Of a DNA stretch of 64,000 nt, positions 44,512 to 54,000 are shown piece by piece (position 1 is the stretch's first letter; the number at the start of each line of letters is the position of its first letter). Below the pieces are notes generated by a model, which was not told the origin of the DNA, ran no database searches, and saw only the letters and a list, made by a program, of their open reading frames with translations. The stretch is from Embleya scabrispora DSM 41855 (GTDB lineage Bacteria; Actinomycetota; Actinomycetes; Streptomycetales; Streptomycetaceae), in contig NZ_KB889607.1 in assembly GCF_000372745.1 (NCBI RefSeq), forward strand, positions 145,157-209,156, in the 5' to 3' direction. Position numbers and translations under genes: made by a program.

Positions 44512-45792
44512 ATGCGGCAAGGCGGCCGGCTCGCGGTCATGCTGCCCGGCGACTGGCCGGACGGGTGGACCGCGGCCGGTACCTTGGCGCACGTGCAGAA
44601 CGTGCGTCGTCCACCCTCCGCCTCGATCCCCCGCGCCGTCGTGTTCGACGTCGTGCTCGCGGCATCGGTCGCCGGCCTGGCCGGCCTGCTGCGTGCGCTC
44701 GGCCCGTTCGACGGCGACAGGTGGCAGACACCCCCGCATGTGCCGTGGTGGGGGGTGCTCGTCCAGGTCGTTGCCGGCCTGGTCCTGGTGCTGCGGCGGC
44801 GCCGGCCGCTCGTCTCGGCCGGCATCGTGTTCGCCCTCTCGCTCGGCGACCCGGTCCTGGCCGGACCCTTCTCGGTGTACGCGCTCGGCGCGTACGCCCC
44901 GACCCGGCGCGCGGGCTGGGCGCTCGCCGCCGGGCTCGCGCTGACCATGTGCGAACCGTGGCGGGCACAGTCGGGCTCGGACCTGTTCGTCGCGTTCCTC
45001 GCCGTCGGCACCCCGCTGCTGCTCGGGATGTACCTGGCCTCCCGCCGGGGTCTGCTGCTCGCGTTGGCCGAGCGTGCCGAGCGGGTCGAGCGCGAACAGG
45101 TCGAACGCGACCGGCAGGCGCGCGTCGAGGAACGTCGCCGGTTGGCGGGCGAGATGCACGACATGATCACCCACCGGGTGTCGCTGATGGTGCTCCAGGC
45201 GGGTGCCCTGCGCACGATCGCCGAACGCGAGAACGTGCGCTCGGCCGCCGAGGAGTTGCGCCTGACGGGCTGTCAGGCGCTGGCCGAGCTACGCGAGTTG
45301 GTGGCGGTACTGCGAGACCCGGACGACCCTGCGCCGACCGGCGCGAGCGTGCGCGGCGGCGGGCCGACCGGGCTGGACGTATCCGATCTGATCGCCGACT
45401 CGCGGGCGGCCGGCGTGCCCATCGAGTCGACCGTGACCGGCGCCCCGGCCACAACCGACGCGCCCGCCGCTGTACGTACGGTGCGTCGTGTCGTGCAGGA
45501 GGCGCTCACCAACGTGCACAAGCACGCGCCCGGCGCACACGTCGAGGTGGCGATCCGGCACGAGCCCTCGGGCATCGGCGTCACCGTCACGAACACCGCT
45601 GGAGCACGGCCCCCGGACGTCGACCTCGGCAACGGCGGTACCGGTCTGCTCGGCCTGCGCGAACGCGTCGAACTCCTGGGCGGCCGACTGCGCGCCGGGC
45701 CCGACGAGGCCGGCGGCTTCGTCGTGGACGCACTCGTCCCGATCGCCACGCCCGTCACCACCCACCGCGACCTCGACGAAGGTGCAGCATGA
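44512..45792 (+). CDS. Sensor histidine kinase (NarL-type, HisKA_3)
   Basis: The 426-codon frame has about five hydrophobic segments between residues 40 and 180, a short coiled linker rich in Glu/Arg, the HisKA_3 phosphoacceptor segment RRLAGEMHDMITHRVSLMVLQ with the active His, and a HATPase_c domain (VVQEALTNVHKHAPG N-box, GGTGLLGLRERVELLGG G-box). The start at ATG 44512, one base past the permease stop, implies coupling; ATG 44539 or GTG 44593 are in frame and possible. It should autophosphorylate in response to a membrane signal and pass phosphate to the next gene's product. Confidence 0.9.
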   Translation: MRQGGRLAVMLPGDWPDGWTAAGTLAHVQNVRRPPSASIPRAVVFDVVLAASVAGLAGLLRALGPFDGDRWQTPPHVPWWGVLVQVVAGLVLVLRRRRPLVSAGIVFALSLGDPVLAGPFSVYALGAYAPTRRAGWALAAGLALTMCEPWRAQSGSDLFVAFLAVGTPLLLGMYLASRRGLLLALAERAERVEREQVERDRQARVEERRRLAGEMHDMITHRVSLMVLQAGALRTIAERENVRSAAEELRLTGCQALAELRELVAVLRDPDDPAPTGASVRGGGPTGLDVSDLIADSRAAGVPIESTVTGAPATTDAPAAVRTVRRVVQEALTNVHKHAPGAHVEVAIRHEPSGIGVTVTNTAGARPPDVDLGNGGTGLLGLRERVELLGGRLRAGPDEAGGFVVDALVPIATPVTTHRDLDEGAA

Positions 45793-46436
45793 TCCGACTC
45801 CTGCTCGTGGACGACGAACGTATGGTCTGCGCGCACCTGCGCACGATCCTCGGCGGTGCCCCGGACATCGAGATCGTCGGCGAGGCGTACGACGGCGCCG
45901 AGGCGCTGGAGCAGGTGGTTCGACACCACCCCGACGTGGTCCTGCTCGACCTGCACATGCCCGGCGTGGACGGGCTCTCCGCGCTGCGCCGGATGGTCCG
46001 ACTCGACACACCGCCCAGGGTCGTCGTGCTGACCACGATCGACACCGACGACCACGTGCTCCGCGCGCTGCACACGGGCGCGGTCGGCTTCCTCCTCAAG
46101 GACACCCCGCCCGAGGACCTGATCGCGCTGCTGCGGGTGGCCGCCGACGGCCACACGGTGTTGTCGCCGGCCGCCGCCCGCAATCTGATCGGCGCGAGCG
46201 CGGCCCGGGACAGCGCGCGCCGGGCGGCCCGGCACACGATCCGTGATCTCAGCGACCGGGAGACCGAGATCCTGGGCTGCCTCGGCGAGGGCCTGTCCAA
46301 CTCGCAGATCGCCGGCCGCCTCCACCTCACCGAAGCGACCGTCAAGGCGTATGTGTCCCGCACCCTGACCAAACTCGACTGCACCAACCGCACCCAGGCC
46401 GGCCTGATCGCCCACGACGCGGGCCTGACCGGTTGA
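45789..46436 (+). CDS. LuxR/NarL-family response regulator
   Basis: The 215-residue protein has a receiver domain (LLVDDERM acidic pocket, phosphoacceptor Asp in VVLLDLHMPGVDG, conserved Lys in GFLLKDTPP) and a C-terminal LuxR helix-turn-helix (LSDRETEILGCLGEGLSNSQIAGRLHLTEATVKAYVSRTL). ATG 45789 overlaps the kinase stop (ATGA), so kinase and regulator are co-translated. The likely target is the permease operon itself. It is convergent with the hydrolase gene at a spacing of only 9 bases, leaving no room for a terminator. Confidence 0.95.
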   Translation: MIRLLLVDDERMVCAHLRTILGGAPDIEIVGEAYDGAEALEQVVRHHPDVVLLDLHMPGVDGLSALRRMVRLDTPPRVVVLTTIDTDDHVLRALHTGAVGFLLKDTPPEDLIALLRVAADGHTVLSPAAARNLIGASAARDSARRAARHTIRDLSDRETEILGCLGEGLSNSQIAGRLHLTEATVKAYVSRTLTKLDCTNRTQAGLIAHDAGLTG

Positions 46437-46445
46437 AGCCGTCGG

Positions 46446-47516
46446 CTACCCGAGCCGGTCGGTGAGCCAGTCGGCGGTGTCGGGAAGCCACCCGGATTGC
46501 GCGTTGCACAGCAGGTGATCACCGTGCGCCCGCACGAGCACCTCGCCCAACGGCGCCTCGTGACCGGCGCGTTCGGCGGCAAGGACCCCGGGGGTGATGT
46601 CGTCGCCGCCCTCGACCACCCGCAGCGGCGTGCCGATACCCGAGGCGATGTCGGCCAGATCGACGCCGCGCGCGAACTCCTCGGCGGCGCCCGCGCTTCC
46701 CGTACGCACCGTGAGCGTCTCCCGCACGAACAGCGGGAGTTCGGCCCAGTCGAGGCGGTACGGGCCGCTCACCGCGACGGTGGCGACCACCCGGGGTTCG
46801 TGCGCGGCGGTCAGGATCGCGTAGAAGCCGCCCAGGCTCATCCCGACCAGGCCGACGCCGGCGGTCGTGTCGACGTCGTCGCGGGTCGCCAAGGCATCGA
46901 TCACCCGGCCGACCACGTGGTGATAGTCGGCGCGCGGCGCGGTGTCCACCAGGACTCCCTGGCCGGGCCCGTCGAAGGAGAATGTCGCGACGCCGCGACG
47001 CAGCAGGGCCTCGTCGACCGCGTGGAACTCCTCCTTGCCGGAGTTGAGGCCGGGCACCACGACCACCACCCGGTCCGGCCGCGCCGTTCCGACCGGCCGG
47101 CGCAGCCATCCGGCGAACCCTTGCCCCTCGATGCGCACCGCGCCCGGGTCCAGGTAACCGAAGGCCCGTCCCATCGCCGCGTCCGCCTCCCGCGCCACCG
47201 CGACGGTGCGCGCGTGGTCGGCGAGCGGCGGGAACGTCGCGCAGTGCAGCCAGCGGGCGGCGGTACGAAACGCGTCACCCGCGGACACCCCGTGCCCGCC
47301 CGCCGCGTACCGCTCACCCGCCGCGCGGTACGTCTCGCCGACCCGTCGGAACGCGGGCAGCCAGTCGTGGAGCGTGTCGAGGCCGACGGTGACCCGGTCG
47401 TACTCGTGGGGGTCGAGTCCGCACACGATCGCCCGGGAGCGATTGCCGGCGACGAACTGCGGTACGAATGCGGGTGGTTCGAAAACGGTGGTGACGGCGG
47501 GAGAAGGTGAGGTCAT
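46446..47516 (-). CDS. Alpha/beta hydrolase (FrsA / 2,6-dihydropseudooxynicotine hydrolase-like)
   Basis: The 356-residue protein has an N-terminal helical cap region of about 110 residues and an alpha/beta-hydrolase core: VVVVPGLNSGKEEFHAVDEALL, TFSFDGPGQGVL, the nucleophile elbow GLVGMSLGGFYA, and late Asp/His candidates in VVEGGDDITP and RAHGDHLLC. The cap-plus-core layout matches esterases of the FrsA/DHPON hydrolase group, some of which cleave C-C bonds. Substrate unknown. It is upstream of nothing on its strand; the SnoaL-like gene behind it is separated by a repeat-rich gap. Confidence 0.85.
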   Translation of the reverse strand: MTSPSPAVTTVFEPPAFVPQFVAGNRSRAIVCGLDPHEYDRVTVGLDTLHDWLPAFRRVGETYRAAGERYAAGGHGVSAGDAFRTAARWLHCATFPPLADHARTVAVAREADAAMGRAFGYLDPGAVRIEGQGFAGWLRRPVGTARPDRVVVVVPGLNSGKEEFHAVDEALLRRGVATFSFDGPGQGVLVDTAPRADYHHVVGRVIDALATRDDVDTTAGVGLVGMSLGGFYAILTAAHEPRVVATVAVSGPYRLDWAELPLFVRETLTVRTGSAGAAEEFARGVDLADIASGIGTPLRVVEGGDDITPGVLAAERAGHEAPLGEVLVRAHGDHLLCNAQSGWLPDTADWLTDRLG

Positions 47517-47566
47517 GGTGACGGGTGCGCTCTCTTGCTCGGTGGGGCCGGTCGGCGGGGTCGCTC

Positions 47567-47636
47567 GCTCGGGCGGGTCTGCTCGGGCGGGCCCGCTCGG
47601 GCGGGTCTGCTCGGGCGGGCCCGCCCGGGCGGGGTC
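47567..47636. repeat. Tandem repeat of a 14-bp (28-bp) GC-rich unit
   Basis: GCTCGGGCGGGTCT and GCTCGGGCGGGCCC alternate at 47567-47580, 47581-47594, 47595-47608 and 47609-47622, followed by a degenerate fifth unit. The array fills much of the 159-base gap between the hydrolase start and the SnoaL-like gene and shows no coding signal. Confidence 0.85.
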
Positions 47637-47675
47637 CGGCGTGTGCGAAGTACTCGTGGGGGAGAGGTCGGCCGG

Positions 47676-48101
47676 TCAGGCCACCACGTGGTCCGGGAAG
47701 AGCACACGCGCCGTGTGCCCGGTGTCCGCGTACTCGTGCACGGACGTGATCCGCCCGTCGGCCACCACGAAGATGCCGAGGCAGCGGTTGTGGTACTCGA
47801 CGCCCGTGACCGTCACCGCGTCCGACGTCCACTCGGCGAACACCCGGTCGCCGTCGGCGTGTACCGACACCAGGCTGATCACCACGGTCTCCGGCCGCAG
47901 CAACGCGCCGACGTTGCCGAGGAAGTCGTCGACGATCGTGTCCCGGCCGACCCAGGTGCGGGAGATCGGGAGTTCACCCGGGTAGGTCCAGGTGGCGTCC
48001 TCGGCGAAGCTCGCCCGGATGGTCGGGAGATCGCCTTCGGCGACGGCCTCGACGTAGCGGGTGACGACGTCCTTGGCGGCGGCGGTGGTGGCGGTGCTCA
48101 T
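47676..48101 (-). CDS. SnoaL-like / NTF2-fold protein
   Basis: The 141-residue protein has the NTF2-like cone fold pattern: VVTRYVEAVAEGDLPTIRASFAEDATWTYPG, GRDTIVDDFLGNV, AEWTSDAVTVTGVEYHNRCLGIFVVADGRITSVHEY. Such proteins are isomerases, hydrolases or ligand binders acting on small organic molecules. The context, between an alpha/beta hydrolase and a quinone oxidoreductase on the same strand and opposite a LysR regulator, suggests a small catabolic or detoxification cluster. GTG/ATG choice is clear at 48101. Confidence 0.85.
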   Translation of the reverse strand: MSTATTAAAKDVVTRYVEAVAEGDLPTIRASFAEDATWTYPGELPISRTWVGRDTIVDDFLGNVGALLRPETVVISLVSVHADGDRVFAEWTSDAVTVTGVEYHNRCLGIFVVADGRITSVHEYADTGHTARVLFPDHVVA

Positions 48102-48162
48102 CGCGTACTCCGTGGGTTGGGTCGGGTTGGTTGTCCGCCGGGCGGCCCGGATCGGTGGCGGG

Positions 48163-49083
48163 TCAGGAGATGGTCAGTACGGCCTTGCCGCGCACGCGGC
48201 GTTCGCGCAGGGCGGTGAGGATCGAGCCGGTTTCGGACCAGTCGGCGATCCGGTCGACCTCCGGGTGCAGCCGCTCCTCGACGACCAGGCGGACCAGCGT
48301 GGCAAGGTCGGTTGCGTAGGGGGTGTCGAAGTCCGTGTAGTGGAAGTGCCGCAGCGTGGCCGATTCGGGTCCGCCGAACAGGTCGAAGAAGTCGAGCGTG
48401 ATCGGCGTACGACTGGCCTGACCGAACCAGATCAGCAGCCCGCGCCGACGCAACCGGTCGAGTGCTCTGGGCAGTTCGGTGCCTCCGGTCGATTCGAGCA
48501 CGACGTCGTACGGGCCGACCGCGTCGGCGAGGTCGTGCACGACCTCGGTCGCGCCCAGTTCGACCAGTCGCCGGCCCCGCTCCGGCGACCGGGTCACCGC
48601 GGTGACCTCGGCACCGGCGCCGGCCGCGAGTTCGGTGAAGTAGTGGCCGACCCCACCCGACGCCCCGGTGAGCAGCAGCCGGCGGCCCGCGACCGGTCCT
48701 GCCGTGCGCAGCAGCCGCAGTGCGGTCAATCCGGCCAGTGGCAGCGCCGCGGCCCGGGCCGCGGGCGTCGACTCGGGGATCGGCGTGAGCGCGGACGTGG
48801 GGACCGCGACGTACTCGGCCCAGCCGCCGGACATCGGGTGCCCGACGACGCGCGTGCACACCGCGGGCCCCGACCCGTCCGCCGCCGCCTGGACCACCAG
48901 GCCCGCCACGTCCTTGCCCGGTCGGTGTCCCGGGCGCGGGCGCTCCAGCAGGAAGGTCTCGCCTCGGTTGACCGCGAACGCCTCGACCTTGACCAGCGCC
49001 TCGTCCGGACGCGAGCGCGGCTGCGGTACCTCTTCGTGGGCGACCCACGTGTCGATCGCTCCGGTCGGTGTCAACGCCTTCAT
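48163..49083 (-). CDS. Zinc-independent NADPH:quinone oxidoreductase (MDR family)
   Basis: The 306-residue protein is a medium-chain reductase without the zinc ligands of alcohol dehydrogenases. The N-terminal catalytic domain contains NRGETFLLERPRPGHRPGKDVAGLV; the Rossmann domain has LLLTGASGGVGHYFTELAAGAGAEVTAV and later VVLESTGGTELPRAL. It should reduce quinones or enones with NADPH. It is divergent from the LysR gene across a 246-base region with a palindromic operator, so it is the probable target of that regulator, possibly with the SnoaL-like gene 61 bases downstream. Confidence 0.92.
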   Translation of the reverse strand: MKALTPTGAIDTWVAHEEVPQPRSRPDEALVKVEAFAVNRGETFLLERPRPGHRPGKDVAGLVVQAAADGSGPAVCTRVVGHPMSGGWAEYVAVPTSALTPIPESTPAARAAALPLAGLTALRLLRTAGPVAGRRLLLTGASGGVGHYFTELAAGAGAEVTAVTRSPERGRRLVELGATEVVHDLADAVGPYDVVLESTGGTELPRALDRLRRRGLLIWFGQASRTPITLDFFDLFGGPESATLRHFHYTDFDTPYATDLATLVRLVVEERLHPEVDRIADWSETGSILTALRERRVRGKAVLTIS

Positions 49084-49163
49084 TTCGGTGTGCTCCTGGA
49101 TCGGGTGCTCGCGTTCTCGGGTCCGCCCGTTCGGGCTCGTCGGGCGGGCTCGTCGGGGCAGGC

Positions 49164-49208
49164 GCGTCGGCCGGGTGCGCCGGCGGAGTGCGTCGGCCGG
49201 GTGCGCCG
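49164..49208. repeat. Direct repeat, 19-bp unit, period 26
   Basis: GCGTCGGCCGGGTGCGCCG occurs at 49164-49182 and again at 49190-49208, in the upstream region of the quinone oxidoreductase. GGGCTCGTCGGG-type iterations precede it. It is probably slippage in a non-coding stretch, although it lies within the divergent promoter region. Confidence 0.6.
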
Positions 49209-49260
49209 CTCGGCGTCCGTGTCGGGATCAAGAAGACGTCGGCGGCCGGGTCCGGGTCCA

Positions 49261-49295
49261 ACAACCGATCGGCGCTCCCGACAACCATCGGTTGT
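49261..49295. promoter_or_regulatory. Probable LysR operator with three half-sites
   Basis: ACAACCGAT (49261-49269) is the reverse complement of ATCGGTTGT (49287-49295), and within this ACAACC (49281-49286) and GGTTGT (49290-49295) form a tighter palindrome around ATC. Three copies of one half-site between the divergent oxidoreductase and LysR genes, about 20 bases apart, fit the RBS/ABS layout of LysR-type regulators. It lies 23-57 bases upstream of the LysR start. Confidence 0.6.
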
Positions 49296-49329
49296 CGCCC
49301 ATGGTGAGCGGCGCCCTATGGTGAGCGGC

Positions 49330-50292
49330 ATGGATCTGGACCTCGCCCGGGTACGTTCCTTCGTCGCGGTGGCCGAACTGCGGCACTTCGGCCGGGCCGC
49401 CGAGCAGTTGGCGATCAGCCAGCAGGCACTGTCCAAGCGGCTGGCCCGACTGGAGGACGAACTCGGCGTCGCACTGGTGGACCGTGGCGGCAAGGGCGGC
49501 CACGGCGTGGGTCTCACCGAGGCCGGCGCCCGCTTCCTGGAGCCGGCCCGCCGGGCACTTACCGCCGCCGACCTCGCGGTCGACGCGCTTCGGGGGACGC
49601 GGCCCACATTGCGGCTGGACGTGTGGGGGCACCTGTACGCGCCGATGCGCACGCTCGCGCGGGTGATCGACGCCGCGCCGGGTCTGGACCTGGAGCCGGG
49701 CGCGGGCCGCGATCTGCCGACGGTCGCCGCCGCGATCGCCCGCGGCGATGTGGACGCGGGCTTCGGCCGGGTGCACCCGCTGCCCGCCGACGCGCCGCGC
49801 GGGTTGACCCATCGGCTGGTCCGGCTCGAACCGGTGGACGCCGTGGTCGGGGCCGACCATCCGCTCGCCGGCGCCGACGAACTGCGTCCGAGCGAACTGC
49901 GCGGCAGCGTGTTGTGGTGCCCGGCGGCGGTGGATCGGCTCGACTTCCTCAAACGATTCGCCGACGCGTTCGGGATCACCGAGTGGGCCACCGGACCCAA
50001 CCTGGGGCTGGAGCACTTCGTCGACCACCTGCGAATCGACCCCACGTGCTTCGCGCTGCTGCCCGCCGACCGCCCGCTGCCCGCCGACGCCCGCGACGTG
50101 CGCTGCATCCCGCTGGTCGGGCCTACTCCGCTGTACGCGTGGTCCCTGTTGTGGAACGCGGATCGGCCGCATCCGCGGCTGGCCGACCTGCTCCGCGAGT
50201 TCGGCCGGATCGGCGCGCGCGAACGCTGGCTCGATCACGACCCGACCCGGGACTGGCTGCCGGACGCGGACCACGCCCGACTCGCGGACTGA
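49330..50292 (+). CDS. LysR-family transcriptional regulator
   Basis: The 320-residue protein has the LysR winged helix (DLDLARVRSFVAVAELRHFGRAAEQLAISQQALSKRLARLEDELGVALVDR) and a C-terminal effector domain. ATG 49330 gives the standard N-terminus; ATG 49318 is in frame four codons earlier. A seven-codon open frame (49301-49324) begins at an upstream copy of ATGGTGAGCGGC and ends just before 49330. The gene is divergent from the quinone oxidoreductase and probably controls it and itself through the palindrome at 49261-49295. The effector is not known. Confidence 0.93.
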   Translation: MDLDLARVRSFVAVAELRHFGRAAEQLAISQQALSKRLARLEDELGVALVDRGGKGGHGVGLTEAGARFLEPARRALTAADLAVDALRGTRPTLRLDVWGHLYAPMRTLARVIDAAPGLDLEPGAGRDLPTVAAAIARGDVDAGFGRVHPLPADAPRGLTHRLVRLEPVDAVVGADHPLAGADELRPSELRGSVLWCPAAVDRLDFLKRFADAFGITEWATGPNLGLEHFVDHLRIDPTCFALLPADRPLPADARDVRCIPLVGPTPLYAWSLLWNADRPHPRLADLLREFGRIGARERWLDHDPTRDWLPDADHARLAD

Positions 50293-50331
50293 TCCCCGTT
50301 CACCACGCCGGAGCGCGTCGGCCGTACCCGC

Positions 50332-50895
50332 TCAGGAGACCAGGTCGCGCCAGAACGGCACGGTCACCGGCGCGGGTTCGATCCTCCCGTCGTCGAACTC
50401 GGCCGCGAGGTAGTTCGCCAGGTTCGCCCCGTACACCACGATGTCGGTCTGCGTCATGGACAACACCGGATGGTCCCACTGGCCCTCGGTGCCGGGCAGG
50501 TAGCGGTGACCGAACACCGGCACCATCGTCGGCACCCGCGCCAGGTGGTAGCGCGCCGACTTGAGCGCGTGCCGAAGCTGCGCCGGGCGCGCGTCCCACG
50601 CCGCAGGCCAGAACGCGTTGTGCTCCACGTCGTACAACACCCCCTCGCCCGGCCAGCCCAGTTGGGCCTTGAGGCCACGCGCGTTCCCGTCGCGCCAATT
50701 CGGCCAACCCTTTCCGAGCGGCAGACCGAGCGACAACAACAGACGGTGATCGGCGGCGAACCGGAAACCGAAGTGCTTTTCCACCGAATCGAACTCGTCC
50801 GCGGTCAGTCCGGGAGTAATGTCGGCGCCGGTGCACGCCAACAGCCGACGAAAATCCTGCTCGGTCGGTCGACCCGAGGGCGGTGTGGTGGTCAT
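50332..50895 (-). CDS. SMI1/KNR4-like (SUKH) protein
   Basis: The 187-residue protein shows the SMI1/KNR4 pattern in its first half: GLTADEFDSVEKHFGFRFAADHRLLLSLGLPLGKGWPNWRD, then WPGEGVLYDVEHNAFW. SUKH-superfamily proteins often act as immunity proteins against polymorphic toxins, but this gene has no toxin gene beside it, and solitary members are widespread in actinomycetes. ATG 50895 is preferred; GTG 50901 is in frame two codons upstream. It is convergent with the LysR gene. Confidence 0.78.
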   Translation of the reverse strand: MTTTPPSGRPTEQDFRRLLACTGADITPGLTADEFDSVEKHFGFRFAADHRLLLSLGLPLGKGWPNWRDGNARGLKAQLGWPGEGVLYDVEHNAFWPAAWDARPAQLRHALKSARYHLARVPTMVPVFGHRYLPGTEGQWDHPVLSMTQTDIVVYGANLANYLAAEFDDGRIEPAPVTVPFWRDLVS

Positions 50896-51094
50896 GGCCA
50901 CCGAGCGTAGTCGGCGCCGCTCTCCGCACCGGCGCCGCCATATCCGCGTGCGGCGCGATTTTGCCCAACCCGGGCCCGCCGAGCACCTGAAAGTCGGATA
51001 GTCGGTGTTCTAGCATGAGCGCTCGATATCTGCGTGAACGGTGTTGGGATGAACGGTCGGGGGATCCGTTGATCGACGAAGTTCGGCATACCCC

Positions 51095-54000
51095 GTGGGC
51101 CGCCCGATGACGGTCCCGCTTCTCGCCGCCGTCGCGGCCCTCATCGCTTTGGTGGCCGCTCTGATGTGGTTCGGTTTCCGCCGCAGACCCGCCTCGATCG
51201 CGACCCGGGCCGAGACGTTGTTGACCCAGGCCGAGGCCGCGCACCGGGCGGGCCGGCTCGCCGCGGCCGAGCGCGGCTATCGACGCGTCGCGGACGCCCT
51301 GGTCAGGCCCGGCACCCCGGATACGCTCGCCGACACCCGCGGGCGCGCGCTGATCGGACTCGGCGAGGTGGCCGGCCGGCAGGGCCGCCCGGCCGACGCG
51401 ATCACCGCGTTCCGCACCGCGTTCGCGCTGACCGCGCTGCCCGCCGCCGCGCTGGAGTTGACCGCCGCCGAAGCGACCCGGCGGGCCGAACCGGGGCCGC
51501 CGGACGTCGCGATCTGCGTGGAGTTGGTCACCCGCACCGACACCGACCCCGACCATGTCGCGTACGACTTCCTGGAGGCCAGGTGCGTGGTCGCCGCCGG
51601 CCTGCCGAAGAGCGAACTGGTCGCGGTCGAGGAACTCGCGGGCCGGATCGAGGCGGGCGCGCCGCGGCTGGAATGGGCGGTGTACGCCCGCGCCTGCGCG
51701 CTGCGCGACCTCGGTCGGGCGGCCGAGGCGATCGCCGCGTTCGAGCGCGCCGACCGGCTCGTGCCACGCGCGGCCACCGGCTACGAACTGGGCAGGCTGT
51801 ACCGCGACGCCGGCCGTCCGGACGAGGCGCTCGCGGCGTTCGAGCGCTCGCTGACCATCGAGCCGGAGCGGCCCGAGGTGCTGTACGCGATGGCGCTGAC
51901 CCACCTGCGTCGCAAGCCGGCCGACAAGGTCTCCCGAGACGCGGCGCTCGAAGCCGCCGTGGGGCTGCTCACCCGCACCTGCACACTGGCCCCGAGCCAT
52001 GCGCAGGCATGGCTCGGGCTGGGCCGCGCCCAGCACGCCCTCGGCCGGGACGAGGTCGCGCTGGAGCCGCTGCGCCGGGCAGCCGACCTGTTGCCCGACC
52101 ACGCGGACGTCCAGATGGAGTTCGTCACGCTCACTCTGGCCCGTGGAGAACGGGCGGCGGCCTTTCCGGTCTTGCGGCGGGTGTTGGCGAAACAACCCCG
52201 CCACCTCGCGGCCAACCTGACCCTGGGCACGCTGCACGACCAGGACGACGACTTCGCGGCGGCGGCGCCCTGCTTCGAGCGGGTGGTGGCCGCCGAACCC
52301 GACCACGAACGGGCCCGGTTCGGCCTGGGCCGCGCGCTGTTCGAGCAGGGCGACGCGGCGCGCGCGGTGGTGCACCTGGCCGAGGTCCGCGAACGCGACG
52401 CGGCGCAGCACCACCTGCTCGCCCGCGCCTACAGCGCGTCCGGCGAACTGGAGTCGGCCGACGCGGCGTTCTCGGCGGCGATCGAGGCGGGCGACGACAG
52501 CGCGCTCGCGCACCACCGACAGGCGTGCGTTCGGTTGCGGCGCGAGCGGCGGCAGGATGCCATCGCCTCGTTCTGGCGGGTGTTGGATCGGGTGGACGAC
52601 GATTCGCCGTTGGCCGCCGAGGCGTTGTTGTTCCGGGGCATCGCCTATCGGGACGAGGGCGACCTGGGCGCGGCACGGGCCGACGCGGAGGCCGCGGTGG
52701 CCGCCGCGCCGGGCGATGCGCGGGCCCACTACGCGCGCGGCCGATTGGCCGTCCTGGAAGACGAATGGACGCTGGCGCAGCGCGAGTTCGAGACCGCCGT
52801 CCGGGTCGACCCGGGGTACGCGCCGGCCCGCTTCGGGCTGGGCCTGGTCCGCGAGCACGCCGGCGAGCACACCGGTGCCGCCGAGGCGTACGAGAGCGGG
52901 CTGGCGGCCCGGCCGGACTGGACACCGGGCGTGGTGCGGCTGGGCGCGGCCCGGATCGCGGCGGGCCGGTTCGCGGACGGGATCGAGGTGCTGGCGCCGG
53001 TGCGTACCGAGCCGACCGGCGCGGCGCGCTTCCATCTGGGCCTGGGTTATGCCCGATTGGGCCGGGTGGAGCGGGCGGACGAGTTGTGGGCGGCGCCGGG
53101 CGGGGTCAACGACGCGATCCGCGCACACAATGTGGCCACCGCAAGGGATCTGCTGGCCCGCGCCGCGCTCGCCGCCGGCGACCATGCGCTCGCGCGCGAG
53201 CACTGGCAGGCGTGTCGGGATGCGTTTCCCGACCACGAGGGCTACCGGGTCGCACTGGCCGAAACGCTGTTTCGCGAGGGCGCCGAGTTGTTGCGGTTCG
53301 GCCGCGATCGAGGCGCGCCGCTGACGGCCGCACGGGATCGGCTCGGCGCGGCGGTCGCGTTGGTACCGGGGGATCGGCGGATCCGGGTGCATCTGGCGAT
53401 CGCGGCGCTGTACGCGGGCGAACCCGCGCTCGCCGTGCGGTTGTCGGCGGCGCTCGATCCGGTGGCCGATCCGCGGGTGGGGCACTTGGCGCCGCTGGCC
53501 CGGCTCGCGCTCGGCGCGGGCACGGTGCCACTGGGCGCACTGGTGGAGGCCGAACCGGCCGCGTGGGCGGTGCGCGGGATGCATGCTGCGCGGGGCCGCC
53601 GGTGGGGGGACGCGGCCCGGGCGTACCGGCAGGCTCTGGTGGTGCCGGGGCCGGTGGAACCGGAACCGCGCGCGGCGATGTGCGAGACGGCCGGGTGTGC
53701 GGCCGCGGCGCGGGCGGCGTGCGGGCAGTGCGGGCGGGCCTATTGCGGGGATCACGGGGTGCTGGGCGGTGGGGTCGGCGGCGGCGCCGCCGGGGGGCTT
53801 GGTGACGTCAGGGGGGTTGACGAACCCAGCGCGTTCGGTGCCTCCGGTGCCTCCGGTGCCTCCGATGCCTCCGATGCCTCCGATGCCTCCGGTGCCTCCG
53901 GTGCCTCCGGTGCCTCCGGTGCCTCCGGTGCCTCCGGTGCCTCCGGTGGCGGACTTCCGGCCCGTTGTGGTGGTTGCGTGGACTCGATGTTGGCCGCGTT

